From assembly GCF_003286075.1 (NCBI RefSeq), contig NZ_QLUV01000001.1:248001-312000 (forward strand): a DNA stretch of 64,000 bases. The letters are read 5' to 3'. The notes beneath the pieces were generated by a model that worked only from the letters and a program-made list of their open reading frames with translations, was not told where the DNA came from and did not search any database. Positions 50,489-59,459 of the stretch are shown one piece after another. How positions within the stretch are numbered: the stretch's first letter is position 1; each line of letters starts with the position of its first letter. The translations under genes and the position numbers were made by a program. The stretch comes from Paracoccus endophyticus (lineage in GTDB: Bacteria; Pseudomonadota; Alphaproteobacteria; Rhodobacterales; Rhodobacteraceae).

Positions 50489-51774
50489 CGGCCGATCCGG
50501 TCGAGGCGCGCGAACTCGCGCGCGGCCCGGCCCGCCAGGCGTCCGGGCATCACGGGGGGATCGCCGCGGCAGGACGGCCCCCACAGCCCGCCGCGCTGTT
50601 CCCACCATCCGCCCGGCGTCAGGCCGCTGCGGTGCGGCAGAACCGTGGGGGTCAGCAGCAGCAGCGTCACGATCTGCCCCTCGGCGGCGGCGGCGCGCGC
50701 CCGGGCCCGCAAGGCGCGCGCGTGCCAGTGCCAGCCCACAAGGCGCAGGCACGCCCGCGGCCGCCCCGACAGCCGCGCCGACAGCCGCCCGTCCGCCGCC
50801 TCGTCCCTGCCCTGCGCGTCGTCCGCGGCGGTTTCCTGCGGCAACGGCCCGACCGGCAGGGGCGGCGCCCCGTCCGCCGCGGCCAGGGCCAGCCCCCGCC
50901 GCCAGCCCGCCATCAGCGGCCCGACCGCCAGCGGGTCCAGCCGGCCGGCAATCATGTGACGGACCAGCCGCGCGCGCTGCGCCCGTTCGGCGGGACCGGC
51001 CGTGCCGCCGTGTCGCGCGACGAACAGGCCCTGCGACCGGCCCAGCTGCGTCAGGTCGCGGGGCACCGCCTGCGGCCCCCGCGCCGAATCGGCGGCCAGG
51101 CCGTGGACGACCTCGGCCTGCGGCACAATGGCGGTCAGCGCCTGCGGCCAGCGCACAGCCATCCGCAGATTCACGTCGCTTTCGTCCAGGTGATAGGGAA
51201 AGGCCGGATCGAACCCGCCGATGTCGGCCAGCGCCGCAGCGCGAAACGCGCAGTTGGTGCCGATGGTGCCGACCGGGCCGGTGGCATCCGGGGCCAGCAG
51301 CATTGCCCCGTCGTCCCGCGCCGCGACCGGCGCGCCCAGGCCGTCGCGGGACATGCGTTCCGCCCGCAGCTGCCAGGCCAGCCCGTCCGGCCCGCGGGTA
51401 AAGCCCGCCGCCGCGATCACGCGGGGATCGGCAAAGGGGGCGGCCAGCGCCGCCAGCCAGCCCGGCTCGGCCACCGCGTCGTCGTCGATGAACGCCACCA
51501 CCGGGCTGCGCGCCCGCGCCAGCCCCAGGTTGCGCGCCTGCGAGATGTTGGGCCGGTCGAATGCCACGCGGCGGACGGGCAGGTCCGGGCGCTGGCGCAA
51601 GCTGGCCGGATCGGCGACCAGCACGATCTCGAAATCGGGATGCGATTGCAGCGACAGCGCCGTCAGGCACAGCGACAGCTGTGCCGGCCGATGCCGCGAC
51701 ACCACGATGACCGAGACGGCAGGGGCAGCGGCGGGGGCCGCCGCGCAGGGCGCGCGGCCGTCGCCGGCCGTCAC
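50485..51774 (-). CDS. Glycosyltransferase family 2 protein
   Basis: A 429-residue protein. The GT2 domain (residues about 19-260) has VSVIVVSRHRPAQLSLCL, NISQARNLGLARA, VAFIDDDAVAEPGWL (metal motif), and FDPAFPYHLDESDVNLRM. The C-terminal ~170 residues are Ala/Arg-rich and unassigned. It starts with GTG overlapping the kdsB stop (GTGA), so it is coupled to CMP-Kdo synthesis. Confidence 0.85.
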   Translation of the reverse strand: MTAGDGRAPCAAAPAAAPAVSVIVVSRHRPAQLSLCLTALSLQSHPDFEIVLVADPASLRQRPDLPVRRVAFDRPNISQARNLGLARARSPVVAFIDDDAVAEPGWLAALAAPFADPRVIAAAGFTRGPDGLAWQLRAERMSRDGLGAPVAARDDGAMLLAPDATGPVGTIGTNCAFRAAALADIGGFDPAFPYHLDESDVNLRMAVRWPQALTAIVPQAEVVHGLAADSARGPQAVPRDLTQLGRSQGLFVARHGGTAGPAERAQRARLVRHMIAGRLDPLAVGPLMAGWRRGLALAAADGAPPLPVGPLPQETAADDAQGRDEAADGRLSARLSGRPRACLRLVGWHWHARALRARARAAAAEGQIVTLLLLTPTVLPHRSGLTPGGWWEQRGGLWGPSCRGDPPVMPGRLAGRAAREFARLDRIGR

Positions 51775-52571
51775 GCCATGCCCATCTGCCGCATCATCGA
51801 TTCCAGCCGCGGCACGTCGCTGGGGTTGTTCAGCTCCCAGAACTGGCGGCCGCGCGCCTCGACCTCGACGCACAGCACGCGGCGGCCCTGTTCCAGAAAG
51901 CGCAGCTGCTCCAGGCCCTCCAGCCGCTCCAGCGTGCCCTCGGGCCAACCCGGATAGGCGGCCAGCGCGTCCGGGCGATAGGCGTAGACGCCGACATGGT
52001 GAAACACCGGGCTGGGCGCGTCGGGCGCCACCGCGTCGGGAACGAAGGGAATCACCTCCTTGGAGAAATACAGCGCCCCGTGGTCGGCCCCGAACACCGC
52101 CGTCGTGCCGCCGACCCGGCCGGCGGCGCGGTCGGCCAGCAGGTCGGCGCGCATCGCCCCCGAACAGCGCAGCACCGGGGTCGCCACCTCGGCGCCGGGG
52201 GCCGCGCGCAGGCCCGCCACCAGATCCTCGACGAACCAGGCGGGCGTCAGCGGCGCGTCGCCCTGCAGGTTGACGACGATCTCGGGGGGCCGGGGCAGCT
52301 GCGCCAGCACCTCGGCGCAGCGTTCGGTGCCGTTGCGGCAGCCGGTCCCGGTCATCGCCACCTCGGCCCCGAAGCCCGCGGCGTGGTCGGCGATGCGGGC
52401 GTCGTCGGTCGCGACGATCACGCGGTCCGCGCCCGCGACCGCCATCGCCGCGTCCCAGCTGCGCCGGATCAGGGTCCGCGCCTGCCCGTCCGCGCCGGTC
52501 AGCGCCACCAACGGCTTGCCCGGATAGCGCTGCGAGGGATAGCGCGCGGGGATGACGATGACGACCGACAC
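51771..52571 (-). CDS. kdsB: 3-deoxy-manno-octulosonate cytidylyltransferase
   Basis: It activates Kdo with CTP for transfer to lipid A or capsular polysaccharide. The 266-residue protein has VVIVIPARYPSQRYPGKPL, RVIVATDDARIA, RNGTERCAEVL, EIVVNLQGDAPL and HHVGVYAYRPDAL. Its place in a polysaccharide cluster rather than with kdsD or LPS genes suggests a second, capsule-directed CMP-Kdo synthetase; a closely related sugar such as Kdn cannot be excluded. Confidence 0.88.
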   Translation of the reverse strand: MSVVIVIPARYPSQRYPGKPLVALTGADGQARTLIRRSWDAAMAVAGADRVIVATDDARIADHAAGFGAEVAMTGTGCRNGTERCAEVLAQLPRPPEIVVNLQGDAPLTPAWFVEDLVAGLRAAPGAEVATPVLRCSGAMRADLLADRAAGRVGGTTAVFGADHGALYFSKEVIPFVPDAVAPDAPSPVFHHVGVYAYRPDALAAYPGWPEGTLERLEGLEQLRFLEQGRRVLCVEVEARGRQFWELNNPSDVPRLESMMRQMGMA

Positions 52572-52577
52572 CCCCGG

Positions 52578-53378
52578 TCAGCCCTGCGGATGCAGCAGCA
52601 CGCCCGGCGCATAGGCGATGAAGAACGGGTTCTCGAAGCCGGGTTTGCCGTAGGTCAGCGGGCTGTGGTCGTCCAGCCGGACCACCTCTCCGCCCGCGCC
52701 GCGCAGGACCGCGTCGCCCGCGGCGGTGTCCCATTCCATGGTCCGCCCGAGCCGGGGATACAGGTCAGCCTCGCCCGTGGCCACAAGGCAGAACTTCAGC
52801 GACGATCCCGCGCTGGTCATGTCGCGCACGCCGTATTGGGCGATATAGTCGTCGGTGGCCGCGTCCCGGTGCGACTTGGAGGCCACGACCATCAGCCCCC
52901 GGTTGTCGGGGGTGGGGTTCACGCCGATCGGGTGGACCTCGCCCGGCTGGGCGCCGAACGGCCCCCGCTCCTCGACCGAGCGGCCGTCGGCCAGGGTGTA
53001 GAACAGCCGGCCCCGCGCCGGGGCATAGACGACCCCGTGCAGGGGCACGCCGTCGCGCACATAGGCGATGTTGACGGTGAAGTCGCCCCGGCGCTGCACG
53101 AACTCCTTGGTGCCGTCCAGCGGATCGACGATCAGAAAGGTCGAGAGCGTCTGCCCGTGGGTGTCGGCCTGTTCCTCGGTCACCAAGGGCACGCCGGGGA
53201 AGGCGGCGCGCAGCCCGGCCGCGATCAGCGCGTCGGCCGCCTCGTCGGCCTCGGTCACGGGCGAGGCGTCCGATTTCGCCCGCACGTCGAAGTCGGGACC
53301 GTCATAGACCTGCATGATCCGGGCCCCGGCCTCCAGCGCCAGTCGCCGCATCTCGGGGACGAGTCGATCGAATTGCAT
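52578..53378 (-). CDS. cysQ: 3'(2'),5'-bisphosphate nucleotidase
   Basis: A Li-sensitive Mg-dependent phosphatase that removes PAP, the by-product of sulfate transfer from PAPS. The 266-residue protein shows VTEADEAAD, VTEEQAD, VDPLDGTKEF and EWDTAAGDAVL, the metal and substrate motifs of the family. With two sulfotransferases in the window it fits a role in keeping PAP low during glycan sulfation. It begins the minus-strand polysaccharide run, 6 bases before kdsB, and is divergent from the ABC permease. Confidence 0.92.
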   Translation of the reverse strand: MQFDRLVPEMRRLALEAGARIMQVYDGPDFDVRAKSDASPVTEADEAADALIAAGLRAAFPGVPLVTEEQADTHGQTLSTFLIVDPLDGTKEFVQRRGDFTVNIAYVRDGVPLHGVVYAPARGRLFYTLADGRSVEERGPFGAQPGEVHPIGVNPTPDNRGLMVVASKSHRDAATDDYIAQYGVRDMTSAGSSLKFCLVATGEADLYPRLGRTMEWDTAAGDAVLRGAGGEVVRLDDHSPLTYGKPGFENPFFIAYAPGVLLHPQG

Positions 53379-53535
53379 TGGTTTTTCCTCGCGGTTCCGG
53401 TCGGGCGCGCCCGCCAGGACGGCAGCGGCGATTGAATCGGGGCGTCAGGGAACTTATGGTGCGGGGCGGCGCGATCGGCAAGCCGGCGGCCGCCCGCCGC
53501 CGTCCCCGCCGCCCGCCACGAAGGTGCCCTGCCCC

Positions 53536-54360
53536 ATGTACGCCCCCCAGCGCCGCAACCGCACCCTGGCCGACGCCGCCTTCACCACGCTGGCGCTGAT
53601 CTATCACCAGGCGGTCCACAACGTCCGCAAGACCCACCGCAGCGCCGTCATGGCGATCGTGATGGCGATCGTGCAGGCGCTGATCATGGTGATGGGCTTT
53701 TACGCGATGTTCTGGATCATCGGCGTCAGGCGGTCGCCTCTGCGGGGGGATTTCATGATCTACCTGATGTCGGGGATCTTCCTGTTCATGGCCCATGTGC
53801 AGACCACCGGGGCGGTGGCGGGCGCCGGCAGCGCGACGCAGGCGATCATGAAGCACGGGCCGATGAACACCGCCGTCACCATCTGCGGCGAGGCGCTGGG
53901 CGTGCTGTACCTCAAGCTGGTGTCGATCCTGACGATCCTGGGATTCTATCACCTGGCCATCACCCCCGTCGAGATCGAGAACTGGCGCGGGGCGCTGGCC
54001 ATGCTGATCCTGGCCTGGTTCACCGGCGGCTGCATCGGGTTGATCTTCCTGTCGATCCGCACCTGGTGGCCCGAGGCGGGCAAGATCGTCACCCAGATCT
54101 TCCAGCGGGTGAACATGATCGCGTCGGGCAAGATGTTCGTGGCCAACGCCATGCCGGGGTTCCTGATCGGGATGTTCGACTGGAACCCGCTGTTTCACAT
54201 CATCGACCAGGCGCGCGGCTTCATCTTCATCAACTACTCGCCCCACCACACCTCGGTCGCCTATCCGGTCTGGGCGGGTCTGGGCCTGCTGATGATCGGC
54301 CTGATGGCCGAGTTCGTGACCCGCAACGCCGCCTCGGTCAGCTGGTCGGCCGGACGCTGA
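53536..54360 (+). CDS. ABC-2-type polysaccharide export permease (KpsM-like)
   Basis: A 274-residue membrane protein with about six spans (VMAIVMAIVQALIMVMGFYA, FMIYLMSGIFLFMAHVQ, LGVLYLKLVSILTILGFYH, WAGLGLLMIGLMAEFV). The fold and length match the KpsM/RfbA group that exports capsule or O-antigen glycans with an ATP-binding partner. No KpsT-like ATPase is in the window. The ATG at 53536 is preceded by GAAGGTG; the frame upstream overlaps cysQ. Confidence 0.85.
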   Translation: MYAPQRRNRTLADAAFTTLALIYHQAVHNVRKTHRSAVMAIVMAIVQALIMVMGFYAMFWIIGVRRSPLRGDFMIYLMSGIFLFMAHVQTTGAVAGAGSATQAIMKHGPMNTAVTICGEALGVLYLKLVSILTILGFYHLAITPVEIENWRGALAMLILAWFTGGCIGLIFLSIRTWWPEAGKIVTQIFQRVNMIASGKMFVANAMPGFLIGMFDWNPLFHIIDQARGFIFINYSPHHTSVAYPVWAGLGLLMIGLMAEFVTRNAASVSWSAGR

Positions 54361-54378
54361 GCCGGACTTCCCCCGCGC

Positions 54379-54993
54379 TCAGGCGCCCGCCACCCGCAGG
54401 GTCAGGTTCACGCGGCCGCCGCCCGGCACCAGATCGCTGCTGCCGGGGCGGATGCGGTCGATGCCGTGGTGGATCAGCCGCGCGTCCCCCGAAAGCGCCA
54501 GCACGTCGCCCGACCGCAGCCACAGGCTTTCGGTGCGCCCGCCGCGCGCCACGCCGCCCAGCCTGAACAGCGCCTCGTCGCCCAGGCTGACCGACAGCAC
54601 CGGCTGGGTCAGGTCGGCCTCGTCCCGGTCCTGGTGCAGACCCATCCGCGCCGCGCCGCGATACAGGTTGACCAGGCAGGAATCCGGCGGCCGCGCCTGC
54701 GGCAGCAGCCGCGCCCACAGCGCCAGCAGGGCCGGCGGGATCGGCGGCCAGGGCCGGCCGTCGTCCTGCGCGGGGGCGTAGCGATAGCCGCGCCGGTCGC
54801 TGGTCCAGCCCAGCGCGCCCGCCGCGCTCATCCCCACCGACAGGGGTCGGCCCCAGCGGGTGACCGGATGGCGCGGGGGCGCCGCGGCCCAGATCGCCTG
54901 CACGTCGCGCATCAGCGCGGCCTGCGACGCCGCATCCAGGCAGCCCGGCCAGACCGTCGCGCCGCGCACCGTCAGCGGGTCCGCCCCGCTCAC
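54379..54993 (-). CDS. alkB: AlkB-type 2-oxoglutarate/Fe(II) dioxygenase
   Basis: It reverses alkyl lesions in DNA by oxidation. The 204-residue product (GTG start at 54993) has the iron ligands His120 and Asp122 in GLHQDRDE, the second histidine (His176 in RLIHHGIDR), and Arg194 and Arg200 in GGGRVNLTLRV for 2-oxoglutarate and substrate. NLYRGAARMG is also typical. Other GTG or ATG codons upstream to 55074 are possible starts. Confidence 0.92.
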   Translation of the reverse strand: MSGADPLTVRGATVWPGCLDAASQAALMRDVQAIWAAAPPRHPVTRWGRPLSVGMSAAGALGWTSDRRGYRYAPAQDDGRPWPPIPPALLALWARLLPQARPPDSCLVNLYRGAARMGLHQDRDEADLTQPVLSVSLGDEALFRLGGVARGGRTESLWLRSGDVLALSGDARLIHHGIDRIRPGSSDLVPGGGRVNLTLRVAGA

Positions 54994-55309
54994 GGCCTGA
55001 GCCCCCCGCCACACGCAATCGCACCCGGCGTCATCATCTGCCCCCCTTGCCCGCGCGCCACGCCGCCGCGCCAAGCCCTAGCCGCGCGGGCGGTGGCTGT
55101 CATCCCGCCACGCATGGGCCGACAGGGCGGGACGACGCGGGCCCGGCTTGCCGGAACTTCCCGATCGGCCCGCTTGCACGCCCAAAACCGCACCCTATAT
55201 ACGCTGCGAAGCCGGCCGGGGCTGCCCGGTCATCCACCACCCACGGGATTTGGGCGCGGGGGCCGCGGACGGACCCGCATCCGACCATCGCCGCAAGAAA
55301 GGTTTACGC
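54994..55309. other. Intergenic region with the dnaK promoter
   Basis: 316 bases between the divergent alkB and dnaK genes. It holds the sigma-32-like promoter at 55173-55200. Short frames here show no recognisable product. Confidence 0.6.
55173..55200 (+). promoter_or_regulatory. Sigma-32 (RpoH)-type heat-shock promoter of dnaK
   Basis: CTTGCAC (55173-55179), 13 bases, then CCCTATAT (55193-55200), close to the RpoH consensus CTTGAAA / CCCCATNT. It is about 110 bases upstream of the dnaK start, where a heat-shock promoter is expected in alphaproteobacteria. Confidence 0.75.
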
Positions 55310-57223
55310 ATGGCCAAAGTCATCGGCATCGACCTCGGGACCACGAACAGCTGCGTCGCCATCATGGACGGCAGCCAGCCCCGCGTGATCGAGAACTCGG
55401 AAGGGGCGCGCACGACGCCCTCGATCGTCGCCTTCACGGAAAGTGAACGCCTGGTCGGCCAGCCGGCCAAGCGCCAGGCGGTCACCAACCCCGAAAACAC
55501 CATCTTCGCCGTCAAGCGCCTGATCGGCCGCCGCGTCACCGACGCCGAGGTCGAGAAGGACCGCAACCTCGTCCCCTACAAGATCGTGGACGGCGGCAAC
55601 GGCGATGCCTGGGTCGAGGTGCGCCGCGAGAAATACTCTCCCGCGCAGATCAGCGCGATGATCCTTCAGAAGATGAAGGAAACCGCCGAAAGCTATCTGG
55701 GCGAGACCGTGTCGCAGGCGGTCATCACCGTTCCGGCGTATTTCAACGACGCCCAGCGTCAGGCCACCAAGGACGCGGGCAAGATCGCAGGCCTCGAGGT
55801 GCTGCGCATCATCAACGAGCCGACCGCCGCCGCGCTGGCTTACGGCCTGGACAAGAAGGACAGCAAGACGATCGCGGTCTATGACCTCGGCGGCGGCACC
55901 TTCGACATCACCATCCTGGAAATCGACGACGGGTTGTTCGAGGTGAAATCGACCAACGGGGACACGTTCCTCGGCGGCGAGGACTTCGACATGCGGATCG
56001 TCAACTACCTGGCCGACGAGTTCAAGAAAGAGCATGGCGTCGACCTGACCCGCGACAAGATGGCCCTGCAGCGCCTGAAGGAAGCCGCCGAAAAGGCCAA
56101 GATCGAGCTGTCGTCGTCGTCGCAGACCGAGATCAACCAGCCGTTCATCAGCATGGACAAGAACAGCGGCACGCCGCTGCACATGGTCATGAAGCTGACC
56201 CGCGCCAAGCTGGAATCGCTGGTGGGCGACCTGATCAAGGCCACGATGAAGCCCTGCCAGGCCGCGCTGAAGGATGCCGGGCTGGCGAAAGGCGACATCG
56301 ACGAGGTGGTGCTGGTCGGCGGCATGACCCGGATGCCCAAGGTGATCGAGGAAGTCACCAGCTTCTTCGGCAAGGAACCCCACAAGGGCGTCAACCCCGA
56401 CGAGGTGGTGGCGCTGGGCGCGGCCATCCAGGCGGGCGTGCTGCAGGGCGACGTCAAGGATGTCGTGCTGCTGGACGTGACGCCGCTGTCGCTGGGCATC
56501 GAGACGCTGGGCGGCGTGTTCACCCGGCTGATCGACCGCAACACCACGATCCCGACGAAGAAGTCGCAGACCTTCTCGACCGCCGAGGACAACCAGAACG
56601 CCGTGACGATCCGGGTCTTCCAGGGCGAGCGCGAGATGGCCGCGGACAACAAGATGCTGGGCCAGTTCAACCTCGAGGACATTCCGCCCGCGCCGCGCGG
56701 CATGCCGCAGATCGAGGTGACGTTCGACATCGACGCCAACGGGATCGTGTCGGTCAGCGCCAAGGACAAGGGCACGGGCAAGACCCAGAACATCACCATC
56801 CAGGCCTCGGGCGGACTGTCGGACGAGGACATCGAGAAGATGGTGCGCGACGCCGAGGCCAACGCCGAGGCCGACAAGTCGCGGCGCGAGCTGGTCGAGA
56901 CCCGCAACCAGGCCGAAGGCCTGATCCACTCGACCCGCAAGTCGCTGGACGAGCATGGCGACAAGGTGGACAGCTCGACCGTCGAGGCGATCGAACTGGC
57001 CGTGGGCGCGCTGGAGGAAAGCCTCAAGTCCGAGGACGTCGGCAAGATCAAGGGCGGCATCCAGAACCTGACGGACGCCTCGATGCGTCTGGGCGAGGCC
57101 ATCTACAAGGCCAGCCAGTCGGGGGCGGACGCGGCGGACCGCGACACCGGCGCGCCGCGCGATGTGGACGACGACATCGTGGACGCCGACTTTGAAGACC
57201 TGGGCGACAACAAGCGCAAGTAA
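55310..57223 (+). CDS. dnaK: Molecular chaperone DnaK (Hsp70)
   Basis: A 637-residue Hsp70 that binds exposed hydrophobic segments with DnaJ and GrpE. The actin-like ATPase domain begins [18 protein letters not shown], with [15 protein letters not shown] and [13 protein letters not shown]; the substrate domain begins at [16 protein letters not shown]; the tail ends in [13 protein letters not shown]. The ATG at 55310 has AAAGG upstream. Confidence 0.98.
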   Translation: MAKVIGIDLGTTNSCVAIMDGSQPRVIENSEGARTTPSIVAFTESERLVGQPAKRQAVTNPENTIFAVKRLIGRRVTDAEVEKDRNLVPYKIVDGGNGDAWVEVRREKYSPAQISAMILQKMKETAESYLGETVSQAVITVPAYFNDAQRQATKDAGKIAGLEVLRIINEPTAAALAYGLDKKDSKTIAVYDLGGGTFDITILEIDDGLFEVKSTNGDTFLGGEDFDMRIVNYLADEFKKEHGVDLTRDKMALQRLKEAAEKAKIELSSSSQTEINQPFISMDKNSGTPLHMVMKLTRAKLESLVGDLIKATMKPCQAALKDAGLAKGDIDEVVLVGGMTRMPKVIEEVTSFFGKEPHKGVNPDEVVALGAAIQAGVLQGDVKDVVLLDVTPLSLGIETLGGVFTRLIDRNTTIPTKKSQTFSTAEDNQNAVTIRVFQGEREMAADNKMLGQFNLEDIPPAPRGMPQIEVTFDIDANGIVSVSAKDKGTGKTQNITIQASGGLSDEDIEKMVRDAEANAEADKSRRELVETRNQAEGLIHSTRKSLDEHGDKVDSSTVEAIELAVGALEESLKSEDVGKIKGGIQNLTDASMRLGEAIYKASQSGADAADRDTGAPRDVDDDIVDADFEDLGDNKRK

Positions 57224-57240
57224 GTCGCGCCCCTGATGCG

Positions 57241-57271
57241 ACCGGCCCGCGTCCGCGTGGGCCGGTTTTTC
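57241..57271 (+). terminator. Hairpin between dnaK and dnaJ
   Basis: ACCGGCCC (57241-57248) pairs with GGGCCGGT (57259-57266), extended inward by three pairs, followed by TTTTT (57266-57270). It is 17 bases after dnaK; a partial terminator here would give more DnaK than DnaJ. Confidence 0.8.
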
Positions 57272-57313
57272 TGTGATGGCGCGTGACGCGCCGAACCGGA
57301 CACCGTGATTCCC

Positions 57314-58474
57314 ATGGCAAAACGCGATTTCTATGATGTTCTGGGGCTGTCGCGCGGGGCGACCGCCGACGAGATCAAGAAGGCCTATCGCGCCAAGGCC
57401 AAGGAGCTGCACCCCGACCGCAACAAGGACTGCAAGCACTCCGAGGCCTCGTTCAAGGAGGTGAACGAGGCTTACGAATGCCTCAAGGACCCCCAGCGCA
57501 AGGCAGCCTATGACCGCTTCGGCCATGCCGCCTTCGACGGCGGGATGGGGGGACCGGGCGGCTTTGGCCGCCAGCCGCAGGGCGACTTCGGCGCGGCGTT
57601 TTCCGACATGTTCGAGGATCTGTTCGGCGAGTTCGTGGGCGCGCGCGCCCATGGCGGCGGACGGGCGCGGGCCACGCGCGGGCAGGACCTGCGCTACAAC
57701 CTTCGCGTCTCGCTCGAGGATGCCTACAGGGGGCTGGACAAGACGATCTCGGTCCCCGGCTCGCTTGCCTGCAGCGACTGCAACGGCACCGGCGCCGAGG
57801 GCGCGGTCGAGCCGACAAGCTGCCCGACCTGTTCCGGCATGGGCAAGGTCCGCGCCAGCCAGGGGTTCTTCACCGTCGAGCGCACCTGTCCGACCTGCAA
57901 CGGCCAGGGCCAGATCGTCAAGAACCCCTGCAAGTCCTGCCACGGCGCCGGGCGCGTCGAGCAGGAGCGCAGCCTGCAGGTGACGATTCCCGCCGGGGTC
58001 GAGACCGGCACCCGGATCAGGCTGGCGGGCGAGGGCGAGGCCGGGATGCGCGGCGGGCCGCCCGGGGACCTCTACATCTTCGTCGAGGTGGCCGAGCACC
58101 CCATCTTCATCCGCGACGGCCGGACGCTGGCCTGCCAGGTCCCCGTCGGCATGGCCACCGCCGCCCTGGGCGGAGAGGTCGAGGTGCCGACGATCGACGG
58201 CGGCCGGTCGCGCGTCAGGGTGCCGCCCGGCAGCCAGACCGGCCGGCAGATGCGGCTGCGCGGCAAGGGCATGCCCCCCCTGCGCCACGGGGCCGGCCTG
58301 ACCGGAGAGCCGGGCGACATGCTGATCGAGCTGACCGTCGAGACGCCGGTGAACCTGACCGCCCGCCAGCGCGAGCTGCTGCGCGAGTTCGAGGCGATCG
58401 AGGCCGACAACAACCCGCAGACCGACAGCTTCTTTACCAAGATCAAGAGCTTCTGGGACGGCTTGGGCGGCTGA
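57314..58474 (+). CDS. dnaJ: Molecular chaperone DnaJ
   Basis: A 386-residue co-chaperone. It has an N-terminal J domain ([13 protein letters not shown], the HPD in [10 protein letters not shown]), a Gly/Phe-rich region, four zinc-binding repeats ([32 protein letters not shown]), and the C-terminal substrate domains. The ATG at 57314 is chosen over the GTG at 57305 by homology. It is downstream of dnaK across a hairpin. Confidence 0.97.
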   Translation: MAKRDFYDVLGLSRGATADEIKKAYRAKAKELHPDRNKDCKHSEASFKEVNEAYECLKDPQRKAAYDRFGHAAFDGGMGGPGGFGRQPQGDFGAAFSDMFEDLFGEFVGARAHGGGRARATRGQDLRYNLRVSLEDAYRGLDKTISVPGSLACSDCNGTGAEGAVEPTSCPTCSGMGKVRASQGFFTVERTCPTCNGQGQIVKNPCKSCHGAGRVEQERSLQVTIPAGVETGTRIRLAGEGEAGMRGGPPGDLYIFVEVAEHPIFIRDGRTLACQVPVGMATAALGGEVEVPTIDGGRSRVRVPPGSQTGRQMRLRGKGMPPLRHGAGLTGEPGDMLIELTVETPVNLTARQRELLREFEAIEADNNPQTDSFFTKIKSFWDGLGG

Positions 58475-58509
58475 ACGGTGCCGCGGGCGCCGGGCTGGGC
58501 GCGCAGGCG

Positions 58510-58520
58510 CCCCCCCCCCC
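58510..58520. repeat. Homopolymer tract of 11 C
   Basis: A run of eleven C bases lies between dnaJ and radC, 63 bases before the radC ATG. Confidence 0.8.
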
Positions 58521-58583
58521 GCGGCCTGATCGCGCCGGCCGGGCGTTAACGCCTGCTTAACCCGGCCGTGCCACGCTGGCCCC

Positions 58584-59372
58584 ATGTCCGGGAATCACGC
58601 CTTTCACGAAGCCTCGCCCTCGCTCTTCGGTTTCGCGCCGGCCGAGGACGACGTGGTCGAGGCGCCGGCCGCGGCCCATCCGTCGCGGGCGGGCCGGGCC
58701 CCCAGCTATATGGCCGACCACCGGGCGCGCCTGCGCGAGCGGTTCCTGCAGGGCGGCGCTGCGGCGATGCCGGATTACGAGCTGCTGGAACTGGTGCTGT
58801 TCCGGGCCGTCCCGCGCCAGGACATGAAGCCGCTTGCCCGTCGCCTGCTGGACCGCTTCGGCGATTTCAACCGGGTGCTGTCGGCCGAACCGGCCCGGCT
58901 GTTGCAGGTGGAGGGCGTGGGCCAGGCCGTCGTGACCGAGCTGAAGATCGTCGAGGCGGCCGCCCAGCGGCTGGCGCGGTCGCGGGTCATCAACCGCCCC
59001 GTGCTGACCAGCTGGGACGCGCTGGTCGATTATTGCCACACGGCGATGGCCCATGCCGCGATCGAACAGGTCCGGGTGCTGTATCTGGACCGCAAGAACG
59101 TCCTGGTCGCGGACGAGGAACAGGCCCGCGGCACCGTCGATCACGTCCCCGTCTATCCGCGCGAGATCGTCCGCCGCGCGCTGGAACTGAACGCCAGCGC
59201 GCTGATCCTGGTCCACAACCACCCGTCGGGCGACCCGACGCCCAGCCCCGCCGACATCGCCATGACGGCGCAGATCGTGGCCGCCGCGGGCACCATGGGC
59301 ATCGTCGTCCACGACCACCTGATCATCGGCAAAAGCCGCGACCTGAGCTTTCGGTCGCAGGGCCTGCTGTAG
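58584..59372 (+). CDS. radC: RadC family protein (JAB/MPN domain)
   Basis: A 262-residue protein with an N-terminal helix-hairpin-helix region (LLQVEGVGQAVVTELK, about residues 106-121) and a C-terminal JAMM metalloprotease-like domain with HNHPSGDPTPSPAD (His211, His213, Asp224). The biochemical role of RadC is unsettled; the old DNA-repair link is weak. It follows dnaJ after 109 bases that include a C11 tract. Confidence 0.93.
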   Translation: MSGNHAFHEASPSLFGFAPAEDDVVEAPAAAHPSRAGRAPSYMADHRARLRERFLQGGAAAMPDYELLELVLFRAVPRQDMKPLARRLLDRFGDFNRVLSAEPARLLQVEGVGQAVVTELKIVEAAAQRLARSRVINRPVLTSWDALVDYCHTAMAHAAIEQVRVLYLDRKNVLVADEEQARGTVDHVPVYPREIVRRALELNASALILVHNHPSGDPTPSPADIAMTAQIVAAAGTMGIVVHDHLIIGKSRDLSFRSQGLL

Positions 59373-59459
59373 GCGCGCGGTTCCCGTGCGGGCGGCGCCC
59401 GCTCAGCCCTCGCCTTTGCCGCGGCGGTCTGCCACGCTGAACCAGCCGCAGGGGATGCC

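Noticed and set aside
50485..52734. Single 749-residue frame covering GT2 and kdsB
   Set aside because: Only the part from GTG 51774 is a glycosyltransferase; the rest reads kdsB in the wrong frame.
55304..58585. 1093-residue minus-strand frame opposite dnaK and dnaJ
   Set aside because: It spans two certain genes in antisense and has only low-complexity sequence.
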